From NCBI GenBank assembly GCA_963585895.1, contig OY757904.1:64391203-64455202 (forward strand): a stretch of DNA of 64,000 bases, in the 5' to 3' direction. Below are positions 23,523 to 34,925 of the stretch, one piece after another. The position numbers and the translations under genes were made by a program. Below the pieces are notes generated by a model that was not told the DNA's origin, did not search any database, and worked only from the letters and a program-made list of their open reading frames with translations. Position 1 is the first letter of the stretch. Each line of letters opens with the position of its first letter. The DNA is from Sepioteuthis lessoniana (lineage: Eukaryota > Mollusca > Cephalopoda > Myopsida > Loliginidae).

Positions 23523-23575
23523 AGAGTGTGTATGTGTATGTGCGTGTGTTCGTTTGTACGTGTGCGCATGTGTGT
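23470..23575. repeat. (GA)n/(GT)n compound microsatellite
   Basis: Alternating GAGAGA and GTGTGT blocks decaying into TGTATGTGTATGTGCG-type sequence. The Cys/Val and Arg/Glu-rich open frames here are artefacts. Confidence 0.92.
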
Positions 23576-23700
23576 GTGATCGTCTACAATTTAATTAAGA
23601 TGATAGGCTTCAAAAGTTTCTCGTCGTCTTCCTTTCCTCAATATTACGGACGCTTCCTAAATAAAGGTGATATTTTGGCTGTAAGTTACAGGATAATGTT

Positions 23701-23702
<2 letters not shown>

Positions 23703-23750
<48 letters not shown>
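23703..23750. repeat. (TAA)n microsatellite, 5' of a D insertion
   Basis: About 15 TAA units directly before the truncated 5' end of the next D copy. Confidence 0.95.
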
Positions 23751-24082
23751 TTCCAGTCCCGGCTGACCACAGAATAAAACTGAAAGAATGTGAAAAGAAG
23801 GATAAGTACCTCGACCTTGCTAGGGAATTGAAAAAACTGTGGAACATGCAGGTGATAATTATGCCAATTGTAATTGGTGCGTTTGGAACAATAACTAAAT
23901 GATTACTAAAGGGACTGGAGGAGTTGGAAATTGGCGGACGGATGAAGACCATCCAAACCACAGCATTATTGAGAACGGCCAGAATACTGAGAAGAGTCCT
24001 GAAGATTTGAGGAGACTTGCTGTCACTCAGACTCCAGTGAAAAACCATCGGCTAACGCTGATAACAAAAGCTCTTATGAGTG

Positions 24083-24086
<4 letters not shown>
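23751..24086 (+). pseudogene. D-family LINE 3' end between two (TAA)n runs
   Basis: It begins with CCGGCTGACCACAGAATAAA and decodes to PADHRIKLKECEKKDKYLD, LARELKKLWNMQVIIMPIV, IGAFGT, then (after stops and frame changes) VETIQTTALLRTARILRRV-like text. This is the C-terminal segment after the endonuclease motif. It ends at AGCTCTTATGAGTGAT followed by TAA repeats (24087-24131). With TAA repeats on both sides it looks like a 5'-truncated insertion into a TAA tract, the known preference of Dong-type elements. Confidence 0.85.

Positions 24087-24131
<45 letters not shown>
24087..24131. repeat. (TAA)n tail of a D copy
   Basis: About 15 TAA/AAT units continuing from the D 3' end. Confidence 0.95.
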
Positions 24132-24134
<3 letters not shown>

Positions 24135-24169
24135 GGAATAAGTACCTTGGCTGCACCTCTCGTTAGATA

Positions 24170-24740
24170 GTCCGGAACCTTTCACAAGTGGACCAGAGCC
24201 GAAATTAAGCAAATGGACCAAAGAACAAGAAAACTAATGACAATGCAGAAGCCATTACATCCCAGAGACGACGTTGACAGACTATATGTTTCAAGAAAAG
24301 AGGGAGGAAGAGTACTTGCCAGCATTGAAGACAGCGTTGACACATCGATACAACGACTCAAAGACTATATACAAAAACACGAAGGAGACTCATTACAGCC
24401 ACCAGAAACGAAACTGAGAACACGATGAACAACACAATGACAATGACTAGGAAACAAAAATGGAAAGAAAAACAACTCTATGGGCGGTTTAAACGACTAA
24501 TAAACAATATCTCACACGAAAAAACTAGGACATAGCTAAGAAAAGGAAACTTTAAGAGAGAAATAGAATCTCTCCGAATAGCAGCACAAGTCAGCGCCAT
24601 AAGAACCAATCAAATCAAAGCGAGAATAGATAAGACTCAACAAAATAGCAAATGCAGGCTATGTGGTGACAGAGATGAAACCATCAATCATATAATAAGC
24701 GAATGCAGCAAATTAGCACAGCTCTTAACCGAACAAACTT
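24170..24740 (+). pseudogene. D-family LINE, internal fragment
   Basis: An open 71-codon stretch (24213-24428) reads MDQRTRKLMTMQKPLHPRDD, LYVSRKEGGRVLASIEDSV and TSIQRLKDYIQKHEGD. After stops it continues with LRKGNFKREIESLRIAAQ and CRLCGDRDETINHIISEC, a CCHC zinc knuckle with C-x2-C-x7-H-x4-C spacing. The sequence stops before the endonuclease motif, so it is truncated at the 3' end, which is unusual for target-primed insertion and suggests a later deletion. Confidence 0.82.
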
Positions 24741-25682
24741 ATTGACCGCATACTTTTTATAAATTTTCAATGGAATTAAGATCTGAAGCATGCGGGAAGT
24801 TTATAATTAGAACAACATAGTATTACCTTTGCTGAAATCCTTCACATGTAACTTTTACACTTTCGCTGTGAGCATTTTTTGATGAAAGATGGAATTGTAA
24901 CAGAAATTGAAACGGACTCCACCAAATAAGTGGCCATTAAGTTTCCAAGAATTTATTTCCAAAGTTATAATCAAGAACTTTAAAATTTGCGTCCATAGCC
25001 AGCATTTCGTAATTTCTCTAAATGAAAGTAAAACATAAATAGATTTTCGAAAATCATTTCCTAAGATTGTTTCATTCATCACAATCAAGTCATGACTAAA
25101 GTAGGTTTTTGCTTCACTATCTCTTGACATCCATACCAATCGGCCATTGTTCTTGGCAAGCTGGTTTGACGATAGCCAGTGTCGGCACATCGCTGATGAA
25201 TGTAAGTTTTAGCAGGTTGTTCATAAGAGAACGTCGCTTATGGGTTTGCTTTGGCTTTTTTTAGCAGTGCCCTGCATGACTTGTTTGTCTTACTTGGACG
25301 GTTTGTGGGATAGAAGATAAATGACCTCACAGCTGTAGTTTTATAGGAAGCTAGTTTCGGGACTTATTCAGAACATCATGCCGCATCCAAATTTATATGT
25401 CATCTAGCTTTTTCTTCGGGCGTTGCCTTAAAGTCCTAATGGTGTAAATGTACTTTAGTATTGTCACGGTCGAGGACGTGGAAGAATTCCCATTTATTTT
25501 ATCAGAGAGGTCAGTTTTTCATATGGTGGTTAACTTCTTAGTAACAGTTCACACCTTTTATTTGTACAGGTTGATATCGATTTCAGTCAATAGTTAAGTT
25601 TATAACTTCATTTTAAGCGTGCACTAAAGCGGAAAATAAAATTTTCAGTTCGTCCAGTAGGTTGTGGCACATAATCGTATAT
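24741..25682. other. Unique stretch with an unassigned minus-strand frame
   Basis: A 111-codon minus-strand frame (24855-25190, begins MCRHWLSSNQLAKNNGRLVW) has no recognised domain. No repeat family was seen. Treat as non-coding unless conservation is shown. Confidence 0.35.
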
Positions 25683-26617
25683 TTGTTTGTTTGTTTGGGT
25701 TTTATGGCATATCACACTTTTTAGGTTATTTAATGCCAAATCCATTTTTATACAGATTATCAGTTCTATTTGAAATAATTCAGTTTAGCATAAGTACACA
25801 ATTTAATTGTGAAAAACATAACTATTTTAATCTATTCAGTTTAGTCAAACGGTTCTATTTATTTCAATTTAACATAAGTACAGCTTCAATGTCAAAAATA
25901 GTACCATTTCAAAAACTTCAGTTTAGTTTAAGTACAGTTTTAATGTCAAAAACAGTTCTATTTTTAACAATTCAGTTTAGCATACAAAATCAGCTCCATT
26001 TTAAGAATTCAGTTTAGCATAAGTACGCAGTTTAAATGTCAAAATAGACCTATTTAAAGCAAATCAGTTCAACATAAGTACACGGTTTCGTTCTATTTGA
26101 CCCATAGATAGTACCCTATACATATTTACCAACCCCTTCGCTCCGGCAGGATATGACACAAAGTCAATTTTTAAGCAGAGTTTAGCAGGTTTGAATTCAG
26201 AGTTTTCCTTCTCCTAGACTAGTTGCCTCACCAAGGCTGAAGAAATCAGTCTGCTCAACTATTTACCCATAGCTTGGATTCATACTTTTCCCAAGGATAT
26301 TAATGCTATGTGAAATGCAATCACTCTCGTTCAGGATTTGAACTCGTGTCGCTGTTTCCATTTCCTACGACGATAACCATTACACCACGGGTACCTCCTA
26401 GGACGCTATAAGGTGCTACCACTCCTGGTTAGAGTGGACCTGGAAACGATGGCAGTGATGGGAAAATCTGCATTACCCAAAGATCCAACATTACTGGAAC
26501 CTCACCATCAGATTGTTTAGTGTCAAATATAGGACAGTCATTGGGGAGGGGGTTACCCTTTTGCAGAGAAGCAGTCACTGTATTTTACAGCCCCAACCGA
26601 CGCGGCAAACAGCTTCG
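25683..26617 (+). repeat. Mosaic repeat A, copy 2, split by SINE S2
   Basis: Begins GGGTTTTATGGCATATCACA and TTAGGTTATTTAATGCCAAA, then about seven degenerate units of roughly 55 bases built on CAGTTTAGCATAAGTACAC and GTCAAAAACAGTTCTATTT. The 3' block (GACCTGGAAACGATGGCAGT, GGAACCTCACCATCAGATTG, CAGCCCCAACCGAC) resumes after an S2 insertion at about 26108-26400. It has the same order as copies 1 and 3. Confidence 0.85.
26108..26400 (-). mobile_element. SINE S2, full-length, inside mosaic repeat A
   Basis: Minus strand: head GGAGGTACCCGTGGTGTAA, B-box-like GAGTTCAAATCCTGA, body with TAAATAGTTGAGCAGAC and CTAGTCTAGGAGAAGG, and 3' end GGAGCGAAGGGGTTGGTAAA. It interrupts the ACCCATAGATAGTACCCTAT motif of repeat A, so it is the younger insertion. 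Confidence 0.88.
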
Positions 26618-26904
26618 TAAACGAATTGATCTTTGTTTAAGATTTTTTAATATGGCTTGGTTTCTTTATTTATAACATCTCAAAATTCATTATTCATTTA
26701 AAGCAACCATTATCCTTTTTGTATATGAGTATATAATCGGACAATCCATTAACATTATTTAGGTAGGTGTAGGTGCATAGTTTTCTCTTTCTTTTTTGAA
26801 ATGTAATGTTTAGGTATGAATGATTGTTCTCGAGTGAAAAATAATTAAGATATTCGTCATTTTTATTTGGTAGCTTGTGTAAGTCCAATTTATCATTTTC
26901 ATCC
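26618..26904. other. AT-rich spacer before the satellite
   Basis: Nothing recognised. The 3' end TTTTCATCC leads straight into the first satellite unit. Confidence 0.5.
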
Positions 26905-29900
26905 TTTCTTTGTTTAATGGCATATCAACCTTCGTGGCGAACAACAGAAGTTAACATGATTGATATGTTATGTGTGGGAAAGTGTCGAACAACCGTTTAG
27001 TTTCTTTGTTTAATGGCATATCAACCTTCGTGGCGAACAACAGAAGTTAACATGATTGATATGTTATGTGTGGGAAAGTGTCGAACAACCAGTTAGTTTC
27101 TTTGTTTAATGGCATATCAACCTTCGTGGCGAACAACAGAAGTTAACATGATTGATATGTTATGTGTGGGAAAGTGTCGAACAACCGTTTCATTTCTTTG
27201 TTTAATGGCATATCAACCTTCGTGGCGAACAACAGAAGTTAACATGATTGATATGTTATGTGTGTGAAAGTGTCGAACAACCGTTTAGTTTCTTTGTTTA
27301 ATGGCATATCAACCTTCGTGGCGAACAACAGAAGTTAACATGATTGATATGTTATGTGTAGGAAAGTGTCGAACAACCGTTTAATTTCTTTGTTTAATGG
27401 CATATCAACCTTCGTGGCGAACAACAGAAGTTAACATGATTGATATGTTATGTGTGGGAAAGTGTCGAACAACCGTTTAGTTTCTTTGTTTAATGGCATA
27501 TCAACCTTCGTGGCGAACAACAGAAGTTAACATGATTGATATGTTATGTGTGGGAAAGTGTCGAACAACCGTTTAGTTTCTTTGTTTAATGGCATATCAA
27601 CCTTCGTGGCGAACAACAGAAGTTAACATGATTGATATGTTATGTGTGGGAAAGTGTCGAACAACCGTTTAGTTTCTTTGTTTAATGGCATATCAACTTT
27701 CGTGGCGAACAACAGAAGTTAACATGATTGATATGTTATGTGTGGGAAAATGTCGAACAACCGTTTAGTTTCTTTGTTTAATGGCATATCAACCTTCGTG
27801 GCGAACAACAGAAGTTAACATGATTGATATGTTATGTGTGGGAAAGTGGCGAACAACCGTTTCATTTCTTTGTTTAATGGCATATCAACCTTCATGGCGA
27901 ACAACAGAAGTTAACATGATTGATATGTTATGTGTGGGAAAGTGTCGAACAACCGTTTAATTTCCTTGTTTAATGGCATATCAACCTTCGTGGCGAACAA
28001 CAGAAGTTAACATGATTGATATGTTATAAGTAGGAAAGTGTCGAACAACCGTTTAGTTTCTTTGTTTAATGGCATATCAACCTTCGTGGCGAACAACAGA
28101 AGTTAACATGATTGATATGTTATGTGTGAGAAAGTGTCGAACAACCGTTTAGTTTCTTTGTTTAATGGCATATCAACCTTCGTGGCGAACAACAGAAGTT
28201 AACATGATTGATATGTTATGTGTAGGAAAGTGTCGAACAACCGTTTAGTTTCTTTGTTTAATGGCATATCAACCTTCGTGGCGAACAACAGAAGTTAACA
28301 TGATTGATATGGTATGTGTGGAAAAGTGTCGAACAACCGTTTAGTTTCTTTGTTTAATGGCATATCAACCTTCGTGGCGAACAACAGAAGTTAACATGAT
28401 TGATATGTTATGTGTGGGAAAGTGTCGAACAACCGTTTAGTTTCTTTGTTTAATGGCATATCAACTTTCGTGGCGAACAACAGAAGTTAACATGATTGAT
28501 ATGTTATGTGTGGGAAAGTGTCGAACAACCGTTTAGTTTCTTTGTTTAATGGCATATCAACCTTCGTGGCGAACAACAGAAGTTAACATGATTGATATGT
28601 TATGTGTGGGAAAGTGTCGAACAACCGTTTCATTTCTTTGTTTAATGGCATATCAACCTTCGTGGCGAACAACAGAAGTTAACATGATTGATATGTTATG
28701 TGTGGGAAAGTGTCGAACAACCGTTTAGTTTCTTTGTTTAATGGCATATCAACCTTCGTGGCGAACAACAGAAGTTAACATGATTGATATGTTATGTGTG
28801 GGAAAGTGTCGAACAACCGTTTCATTTCTTTGTTTAATGGCATATCAACCTTCGTGGCGAACAACAGAAGTTAACATGATTGATATGTTATGTGTGGGAA
28901 AGTGTCGAACAACCGTTTCATTTCTTTGTTTAATGGCATATCAACCTTCGTGGCGAACAACAGAAGTTAACATGATTGATATGTTATGTGTGGGAAAGTG
29001 TCGAACAACCGTTTAGTTTCTTCGTTTAATGGCATATCAACCTTCGTGGCGAACAACAGAAGTTAACATGATTGATATGTTATGTGTAGGAAAGTGTCGA
29101 ACAACCGTTTAGTTTCTTTGTTTAATGGCATATCAACCTTCGTGGCGAACAACAGAAGTTAACATGATTGATATGTTATGTGTAGGAAAGTGTCGAACAA
29201 CCGTTTAGTTTCTTTGTTTAATGGCATATCAACCTTCGTGGCGAACAACAGAAGTTAACATGATTGATATGTTATGTGTGGGAAAGTGTCGAACGACCGT
29301 TTAGTTTCTTTGTTTAATGGCATATCAACCTTCGTGGCGAACAACAGAAGTTAACATGATTGATATGTTATGTGTGGGAAAGTGTCGAACAACCAGTTAG
29401 TTTCTTTGTTTAATGGCATATCAACCTTCGTGGCGAACAACAGAAGTTAACATGATTGATATGTTATGTGTGGGAAAGTGTCGAACAACCGTTTCATTTC
29501 TTTGTTTAATGGCATATCAACCTTCGTGGCGAACAACAGAAGTTAACATGATTGATATGTTATGTGTGGGAAAGTGTCGAACAACCGTTTCATTTCTTTG
29601 TTTAATGGCATATCAACCTTCGTGGCGAACAACAGAAGTTAACATGATTGATATGTTATGTGTGTGAAAGTGTCGAACAACCGTTTAGTTTCTTTGTTTA
29701 ATGGCATATCAACCTTCGTGGCGAACAACAGAAGTTAACATGATTGATATGTTATGTGTAGGAAAGTGTCGAACAACCGTATAATTTCTTTGTTTAATGG
29801 CATATCAACCTTCGTGGCGAACAACAGAAGTTAACATGATTGATATGTTATGTGTAGGAAAGTGTCGAACAACCGTTTTGTTTCTTTGTTTAATGGCATA

Positions 29901-32900
29901 TCAACCTTCGTGGCGAACAACAGAAGTTAACATGATTGATATGTTATGTGTGGGAAAGTGTCGAACAACCGTTTAGTTTCTTTGTTTAATGGCATATCAA
30001 CCTTCGTGGCGAACAACAGAAGTTAACATGATTGATATGTTATGTGTGGGAAAGTGTCGAACAACCGTTTAGTTTCTTTGTTTAATGGCATATCAACCTT
30101 CGTGGCGAACAGCAGAAGTTAACATGATTGATATGTTATGTGTGGGAAAGTGTCGAACAACCGTTTAGTTTCTTTGTTCAATGGCATATCAACTTTCGTG
30201 GCGAACAACAGAAGTTAACATGATTGATATGTTATGTGTGGGAAAATGTCGAACAACCGTTTAGTTTCTTTGTTTAATGGCATATCAACCTTCGTGGCGA
30301 ACAACAGAAGTTAACATGATTGATATGTTATGTGTGGGAAAGTGGCGAACAACCGTTTCATTTCTTTGTTTAATGGCATATCAACCTTCGTGGCGAACAA
30401 CAGAAGTTAACATGATTGATATGTTATGTGTGGGAAAGTGTCGAACAACCGTTTAATTTCCTTGTTTAATGGCATATCAACCTTCGTGGCGAACAACAGA
30501 AGTTAACATGATTGATATGTTATAAGTAGGAAAGTGTCGAACAACCGTTTAGTTTCTTTGTTTAATGGCATATCAACCTTCGTGGCGAACAACAGAAGTT
30601 AACATGATTGATATGTTATGTGTGAGAAAGTGTCGAACAACCGTTTAGTTTCTTTGTTTAATGGCATATCAACCTTCGTGGCGAACAACAGAAGTTAACA
30701 TGATTGATATGTTATGTGTAGGAAAGTGTCGAACAACCGTTTAGTTTCTTTGTTTAATGGCATATCAACCTTCGTGGCGAACAACAGAAGTTAACATGAT
30801 TGATATGGTATGTGTGGGAAAGTGTCGAACAACCGTTTAGTTTCTTTGTTTAATGGCATATCAACCTTCGTGGCGAACAACAGAAGTTAACATGATTGAT
30901 ATGTTATGTGTGGGAAAGTGTCGAACAACCGTTTAGTTTCTTTGTTTAATGGCATATCAACTTTCGTGGCGAACAACAGAAGTTAACATGATTGATATGT
31001 TATGTGTGGGAAAGTGTCGAACAACCGTTTAGTTTCTTTGTTTAATGGCATATCAACCTTCGTGGCGAACAACAGAAGTTAACATGATTGATATGTTATG
31101 TGTGGGAAAGTGTCGAACAACCGTTTCATTTCTTTGTTTAATGGCATATCAACCTTCGTGGCGAACAACAGAAGTTAACATGATTGATATGTTATGTGTG
31201 GGAAAGTGTCGAACAACCGTTTAGTTTCTTTGTTTAATGGCATATCAACCTTCGTGGCGAACAACAGAAGTTAACATGATTGATATGTTATGTGTGGGAA
31301 AGTGTCGAACAACCGTTTCATTTCTTTGTTTAATGGCATATCAACCTTCGTGGCGAACAACAGAAGTTAACATGATTGATATGTTATGTGTGGGAAAGTG
31401 TCGAACAACCGTTTCATTTCTTTGTTTAATGGCATATCAACCTTCGTGGCGAACAACAGAAGTTAACATGATTGATATGTTATGTGTGGGAAAGTGTCGA
31501 ACAACCGTTTAGTTTCTTTGTTTAATGGCATATCAACCTTCGTGGCGAACAACAGAAGTTAACATGATTGATATGTTATGTGTAGGAAAGTGTCGAACAA
31601 CCGTTTAATTTCTTTGTTTAATGGCATATCAACCTTCGTGGCGAACAACAGAAGTTAACATGATTGATATGTTATGTGTAGGAAAGTGTCGAACAACCGT
31701 TTAGTTTCTTTGTTTAATGGCATATCAACCTTCGTGGCGAACAACAGAAGTTAACATGATTGATATGTTATGTGTGGGAAAGTGTCGAACAACCGTTTAG
31801 TTTCTTTGTTTAATGGCATATCAACCTTCGTGGCGAACAACAGAAGTTAACATGATTGATATGTTATGTGTAGGAAAGTGTCGAACAACCGTTTAGTTTC
31901 TTTGTTTAATGGCATATCAACCTTCGTGGCGAACAACAGAAGTTAACATGATTGATATGGTATGTGTGGGAAAGTGTCGAACAACCGTTTAGTTTCTTTG
32001 TTTAATGGCATATCAACCTTCGTGGCGAACAACAGAAGTTAACATGATTGATATGTTATGTGTGGGAAAGTGTCGAACAACCGTTTAGTTTCTTTGTTTA
32101 ATGGCATATCAACTTTCGTGGCGAACAACAGAAGTTAACATGATTGATATGTTATGTGTAGGAAAGTGTCGAACAACCGTTTAGTTTCTTTGTTTAATGG
32201 CATATCAACCTTCGTGGCGAACAACAGAAGTTAACATGATTAATATGTTATGTGTGGGAAAGTGTCGAACAACCGTTTCATTTCTTTGTTTAATGGCATA
32301 TCAACCTTCGTGGCGAACAACAGAAGTTAACATGATTGATATGTTATGTGTGAGAAAGTGTCGAACAACCGTTTAATTTCCTTGTTTAATGGCATATCAA
32401 CCTTCGTGGCGAACAACAGAAGTTAACATGATTGATATGTTATAAGTAGGAAAGTGTCGAACAACCGTTTAGTTTCTTTGTTTAATGGCATATCAACCTT
32501 CGTGGCGAACAACAGAAGTTAACATGATTGATATGTTATGTGTGGGAAAGTGTCGAACAACCGTTTCATTTCTTTGTTTAATGGCATATCAACCTTCGTG
32601 GCGAACAACAGAAGTTAACATGATTGATATGTTATGTGTGGGAAAGTGTCGAACAACCGTTTCATTTATTTGTTTAATGGCATATCAACCTTCGTGGCGA
32701 ACAACAGAAGTTAACATGATTGATATGTTATGTGTAGGAAAGTGTCGAACAACCGTTTAGTTTCTTTGTTTAATGGCATATCAACCTTCGTGGCGAACAA
32801 CAGAAGTTAACATGATTGATATGTTATGTGTGGGAAAGTGTCGAACAACCGTTTAGTTTCTTTGTTTAATGGCATATCAACCTTCGTGGCGAACAACAGA

Positions 32901-32910
32901 AGTTAACATG
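26905..32910. repeat. 96-bp satellite array, 62.4 copies
   Basis: Unit positions keep exact 96-bp register from the first ATG (26917) to the last (32869), with no insertion or deletion seen. Each unit runs TTTCTTTGTTTAATGGCAT, ATCAACCTTCGTGGCGAAC, AACAGAAGTTAACATGATTG, ATATGTTATGTGTGGGAAAG, TGTCGAACAACCGTTTAG. The first ~30 bases match the reverse-strand tail of SINE S1. A unit-internal inverted pair CATATCAA/TTGATATG is conserved. Copies differ mostly by single substitutions (final TAG/TCA/TAA, GGG/AGG, CCTTCG/CTTTCG, TATGTG/TATAAG). Their order shows higher-order duplication (see findings). The array ends abruptly in mid-unit after AGTTAACATG. No evidence of coding or of a centromeric role. 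Confidence 0.99.
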
Positions 32911-33159
32911 TCTTATTAAGTGTGACATTCATTTCATCACTGACATTTGAGGGACTGCATCAAGAGATAATTGTGCAGGGATTACTGTTAAACGTAGCAT
33001 ATATAATTATCGGTCTAATTTTCTCTTTGTCATTAAGTGAATAAATAAAAAATAATGGATCAATAATCAAAAACATCGTGAAAAATCAAATATACAAACA
33101 GCGTTTTCCCTGAAAGCTGAAAAAAAAGTTTAAATGGTGGCGTTAGATTTCCCCCCTCT

Positions 33160-33295
33160 AGACGGGTAGAGGTTCTATTTAACAGATAATTCGGGAATTC
33201 ATACCTTTCACAAGGGTATTGACCCGAATGTCAACGTGAGTAGAGTTAATGCTAGCTTATTTTAAAACTGTCGTCCAACACTTTAGCCATTAAAT
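33160..33295 (-). mobile_element. SINE S1 relic
   Basis: GAATTCATACCTTTCACAAG, GGTATTGACCCGAATGTCAA and AACACTTTAGCCATTA follow the order of the S1 body and head in reverse, with many substitutions. Confidence 0.55.
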
Positions 33296-33374
33296 ATAAC
33301 TCAGATTTAAAAATGGAAATTAATTGTTCCAGTTGATCGCTATGCTAATTGGAAAACAAACACTTAAGAATACT

Positions 33375-33535
33375 AATCTCCCCCTAGCAATGGGTTAACA
33401 TAGAGTAAACTAGGCCCTTTAAATTTGGCATGGAAACTGTTCTAGGAGAAAGGAAACACTGAATTGAAACCAGTTAAACTCTGCTAAATAATTGCATCTG
33501 TGCCACATTCTGATCGTATGGAGGGCTTAACTAAA
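33375..33535 (+). mobile_element. SINE S2 relic (3' part)
   Basis: AATGGGTTAACATAGAGTAA, GTTCTAGGAGAAAGGAAACA, CTGAATTGAAACCAGTTAAA and GATCGTATGGAGGGCTTAAC follow the S2 order with mutations. Confidence 0.6.
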
Positions 33536-33667
33536 TACAATGACTCAAGTTGAGCATACTAATAATATGGAGTGTGCTAAAGAGTGGAAGTGTGTTAAAC
33601 TTATTGCATATTGACATTCTTTCGAGCATATATAAGAAACTATTCAAACTATACAATTTACTAATGC

Positions 33668-33990
33668 TTCAGCAGTAATCAGACCACAAAGTAAAATGGA
33701 AAAAAAGAAGAATAAGTACCTGGTCCTTGCAAGGGAAATGAAAAAAACTGGAAATTGAAAATGACATTGATACCAACTGTATTTTGGGCGCTCAGTTCAA
33801 TCACCAAAGGATTGTCAAAGGGACAAGGGGACTTAGAAATAAGAAAACAAGTGGCAACCATCCAAACTAAACCATTGTTATAATTGGCAGGAATACTGGG
33901 AATGGTCCTGGAGAATTGAAAATATTTGCTGTCACTCAAACTCCAGATAGGAATCATCGTCTAAACCCTGGTGTAAAAAACTTTCAAAAT
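33668..33990 (+). pseudogene. D-family LINE 3' fragment
   Basis: It begins with AATCAGACCACAAAGTAAAA (family CGGCTGACCACAGAATAAAA) and continues through GAATAAGTACCTGGTCCTTG and CTTGCTGTCACTCAAACTCC-type sequence. It encodes a frame-broken version of the C-terminus. Moderately diverged. Confidence 0.8.
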
Positions 33991-34046
33991 AGAAAAATAA
34001 TAATACAATTGAACATCAGTCATTTGTTTGAGACAATTAAATAGTT

Positions 34047-34690
34047 TCAATGTGCTATAACCAAACGGGGGACATCTCCACTCTAGAAGGAACCCCTCTT
34101 AAACTAGTAGACAAATTCACGTACCTAGGAAGCAGCGTTGAATCAACCGAAAAGGACATCGAAACGAGGTTAACGAAAGCATGGACAGCTATCAATAGGC
34201 TATCGATTATATGGAAATCAGACCTAACCGATAAAATGAAACGCAGTTTCTTCCAGGCAGCGGTCACATCGATACTGCTATATGGATGCACTACATGGAC
34301 GCTAACAAAACGACTGCAGAAGAAGCTAGATGGCAATTACACAAGAATGCTGCGTGCAATCCTGAACAAGTCCTGGCAGCAACACCCCACAAGACACCAA
34401 CTGTACGGCCACCTCCCCCCTATCACGAAAACTATTCAAGTTAGACGAACCAGACATGCAGGACACTGCTGGAGAAGCAGAGATGAACTCATAAGAGATG
34501 TACTCTTATGGATCCCCACACATGGCCGCGCAAAAGCAGGACGACCAGCTCTAACGTACATTCAGCAGCTACGTGAGGATACAGGATGTTGTCCTGAAGA
34601 CCTACCTAGGGCGATGAACGATAGGGAGGAGTGGCGAGAGAGGGTCAGGGATATCCGTGCTACCAGCGCGATAAGATGATGATGAGGAAA
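34047..34690 (+). pseudogene. RTE-like LINE, 3' part of reverse transcriptase, intact frame
   Basis: A 209-codon open frame (34050-34679) covers the thumb/connection region after the RT catalytic core: KLVDKFTYLGSSVESTEKD, TRLTKAWTAINRLSIIWKS, RSFFQAAVTSILLYGCTTW, LDGNYTRMLRAILNKSWQQ, then ITKTIQVRRTRHAGHCWRS, THGRAKAGRPALTYIQQL, EDTGCCPEDLPRAMNDREE and RDIRATSAIR. It ends at GATAAGATGATGATGAGG, a (GAT)n-type tail. The endonuclease and the palm with its YxDD motif are absent (5' truncation), so it cannot function. It is the best reference for the other four copies in the window. RTE assignment is inferred from the C-terminal motifs and trinucleotide tail. Confidence 0.92.
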
Positions 34691-34789
34691 TGATTAAATA
34701 TTTCAACTTGTCCCAAAGATTGGATCTTAAAAGTTTCTGCTAATCATGGGTCAGAGAAGACGAAGGAGTAATGGCTATAAAGGAGCATT

Positions 34790-34925
34790 CCATTTTCCCC
34801 AAACTTTTGGATTGAAGCCTCACCATAGGATTGATTTGTCATATCCAGTACCATAGTTGAGAGACACCTTAGCCCTCTACAGAGATGCAGTTAGCGTATA
34901 ACCCAACCGACTGGACTGCAATAAT
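34790..34925 (+). repeat. Mosaic repeat A, 3' block only
   Basis: GAAGCCTCACCATAGGATTG, GTCATATCCAGTACCATAG, CTCTACAGAGATGCAGTTAG and CCAACCGACTGGAC follow the 3' block of repeat A. Confidence 0.65.

Noticed and set aside
24855..25190. 111-codon minus-strand frame as a gene
   Set aside because: No recognised domain, no splice or polyadenylation context that could be tied to it; left as unassigned sequence.
28741..29016. 91-codon frames starting MAYQPSWRTTEV in the satellite
   Set aside because: Produced by chance loss of the unit's TAG in neighbouring copies. Identical frames recur with the duplicated block; no promoter or splice evidence.
26905..32910. CRISPR-like regularity of the 96-bp array
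   Set aside because: Units are contiguous with no unique spacers, the repeat is far longer than CRISPR repeats, there are no cas genes, and the DNA is eukaryotic. It is a satellite.
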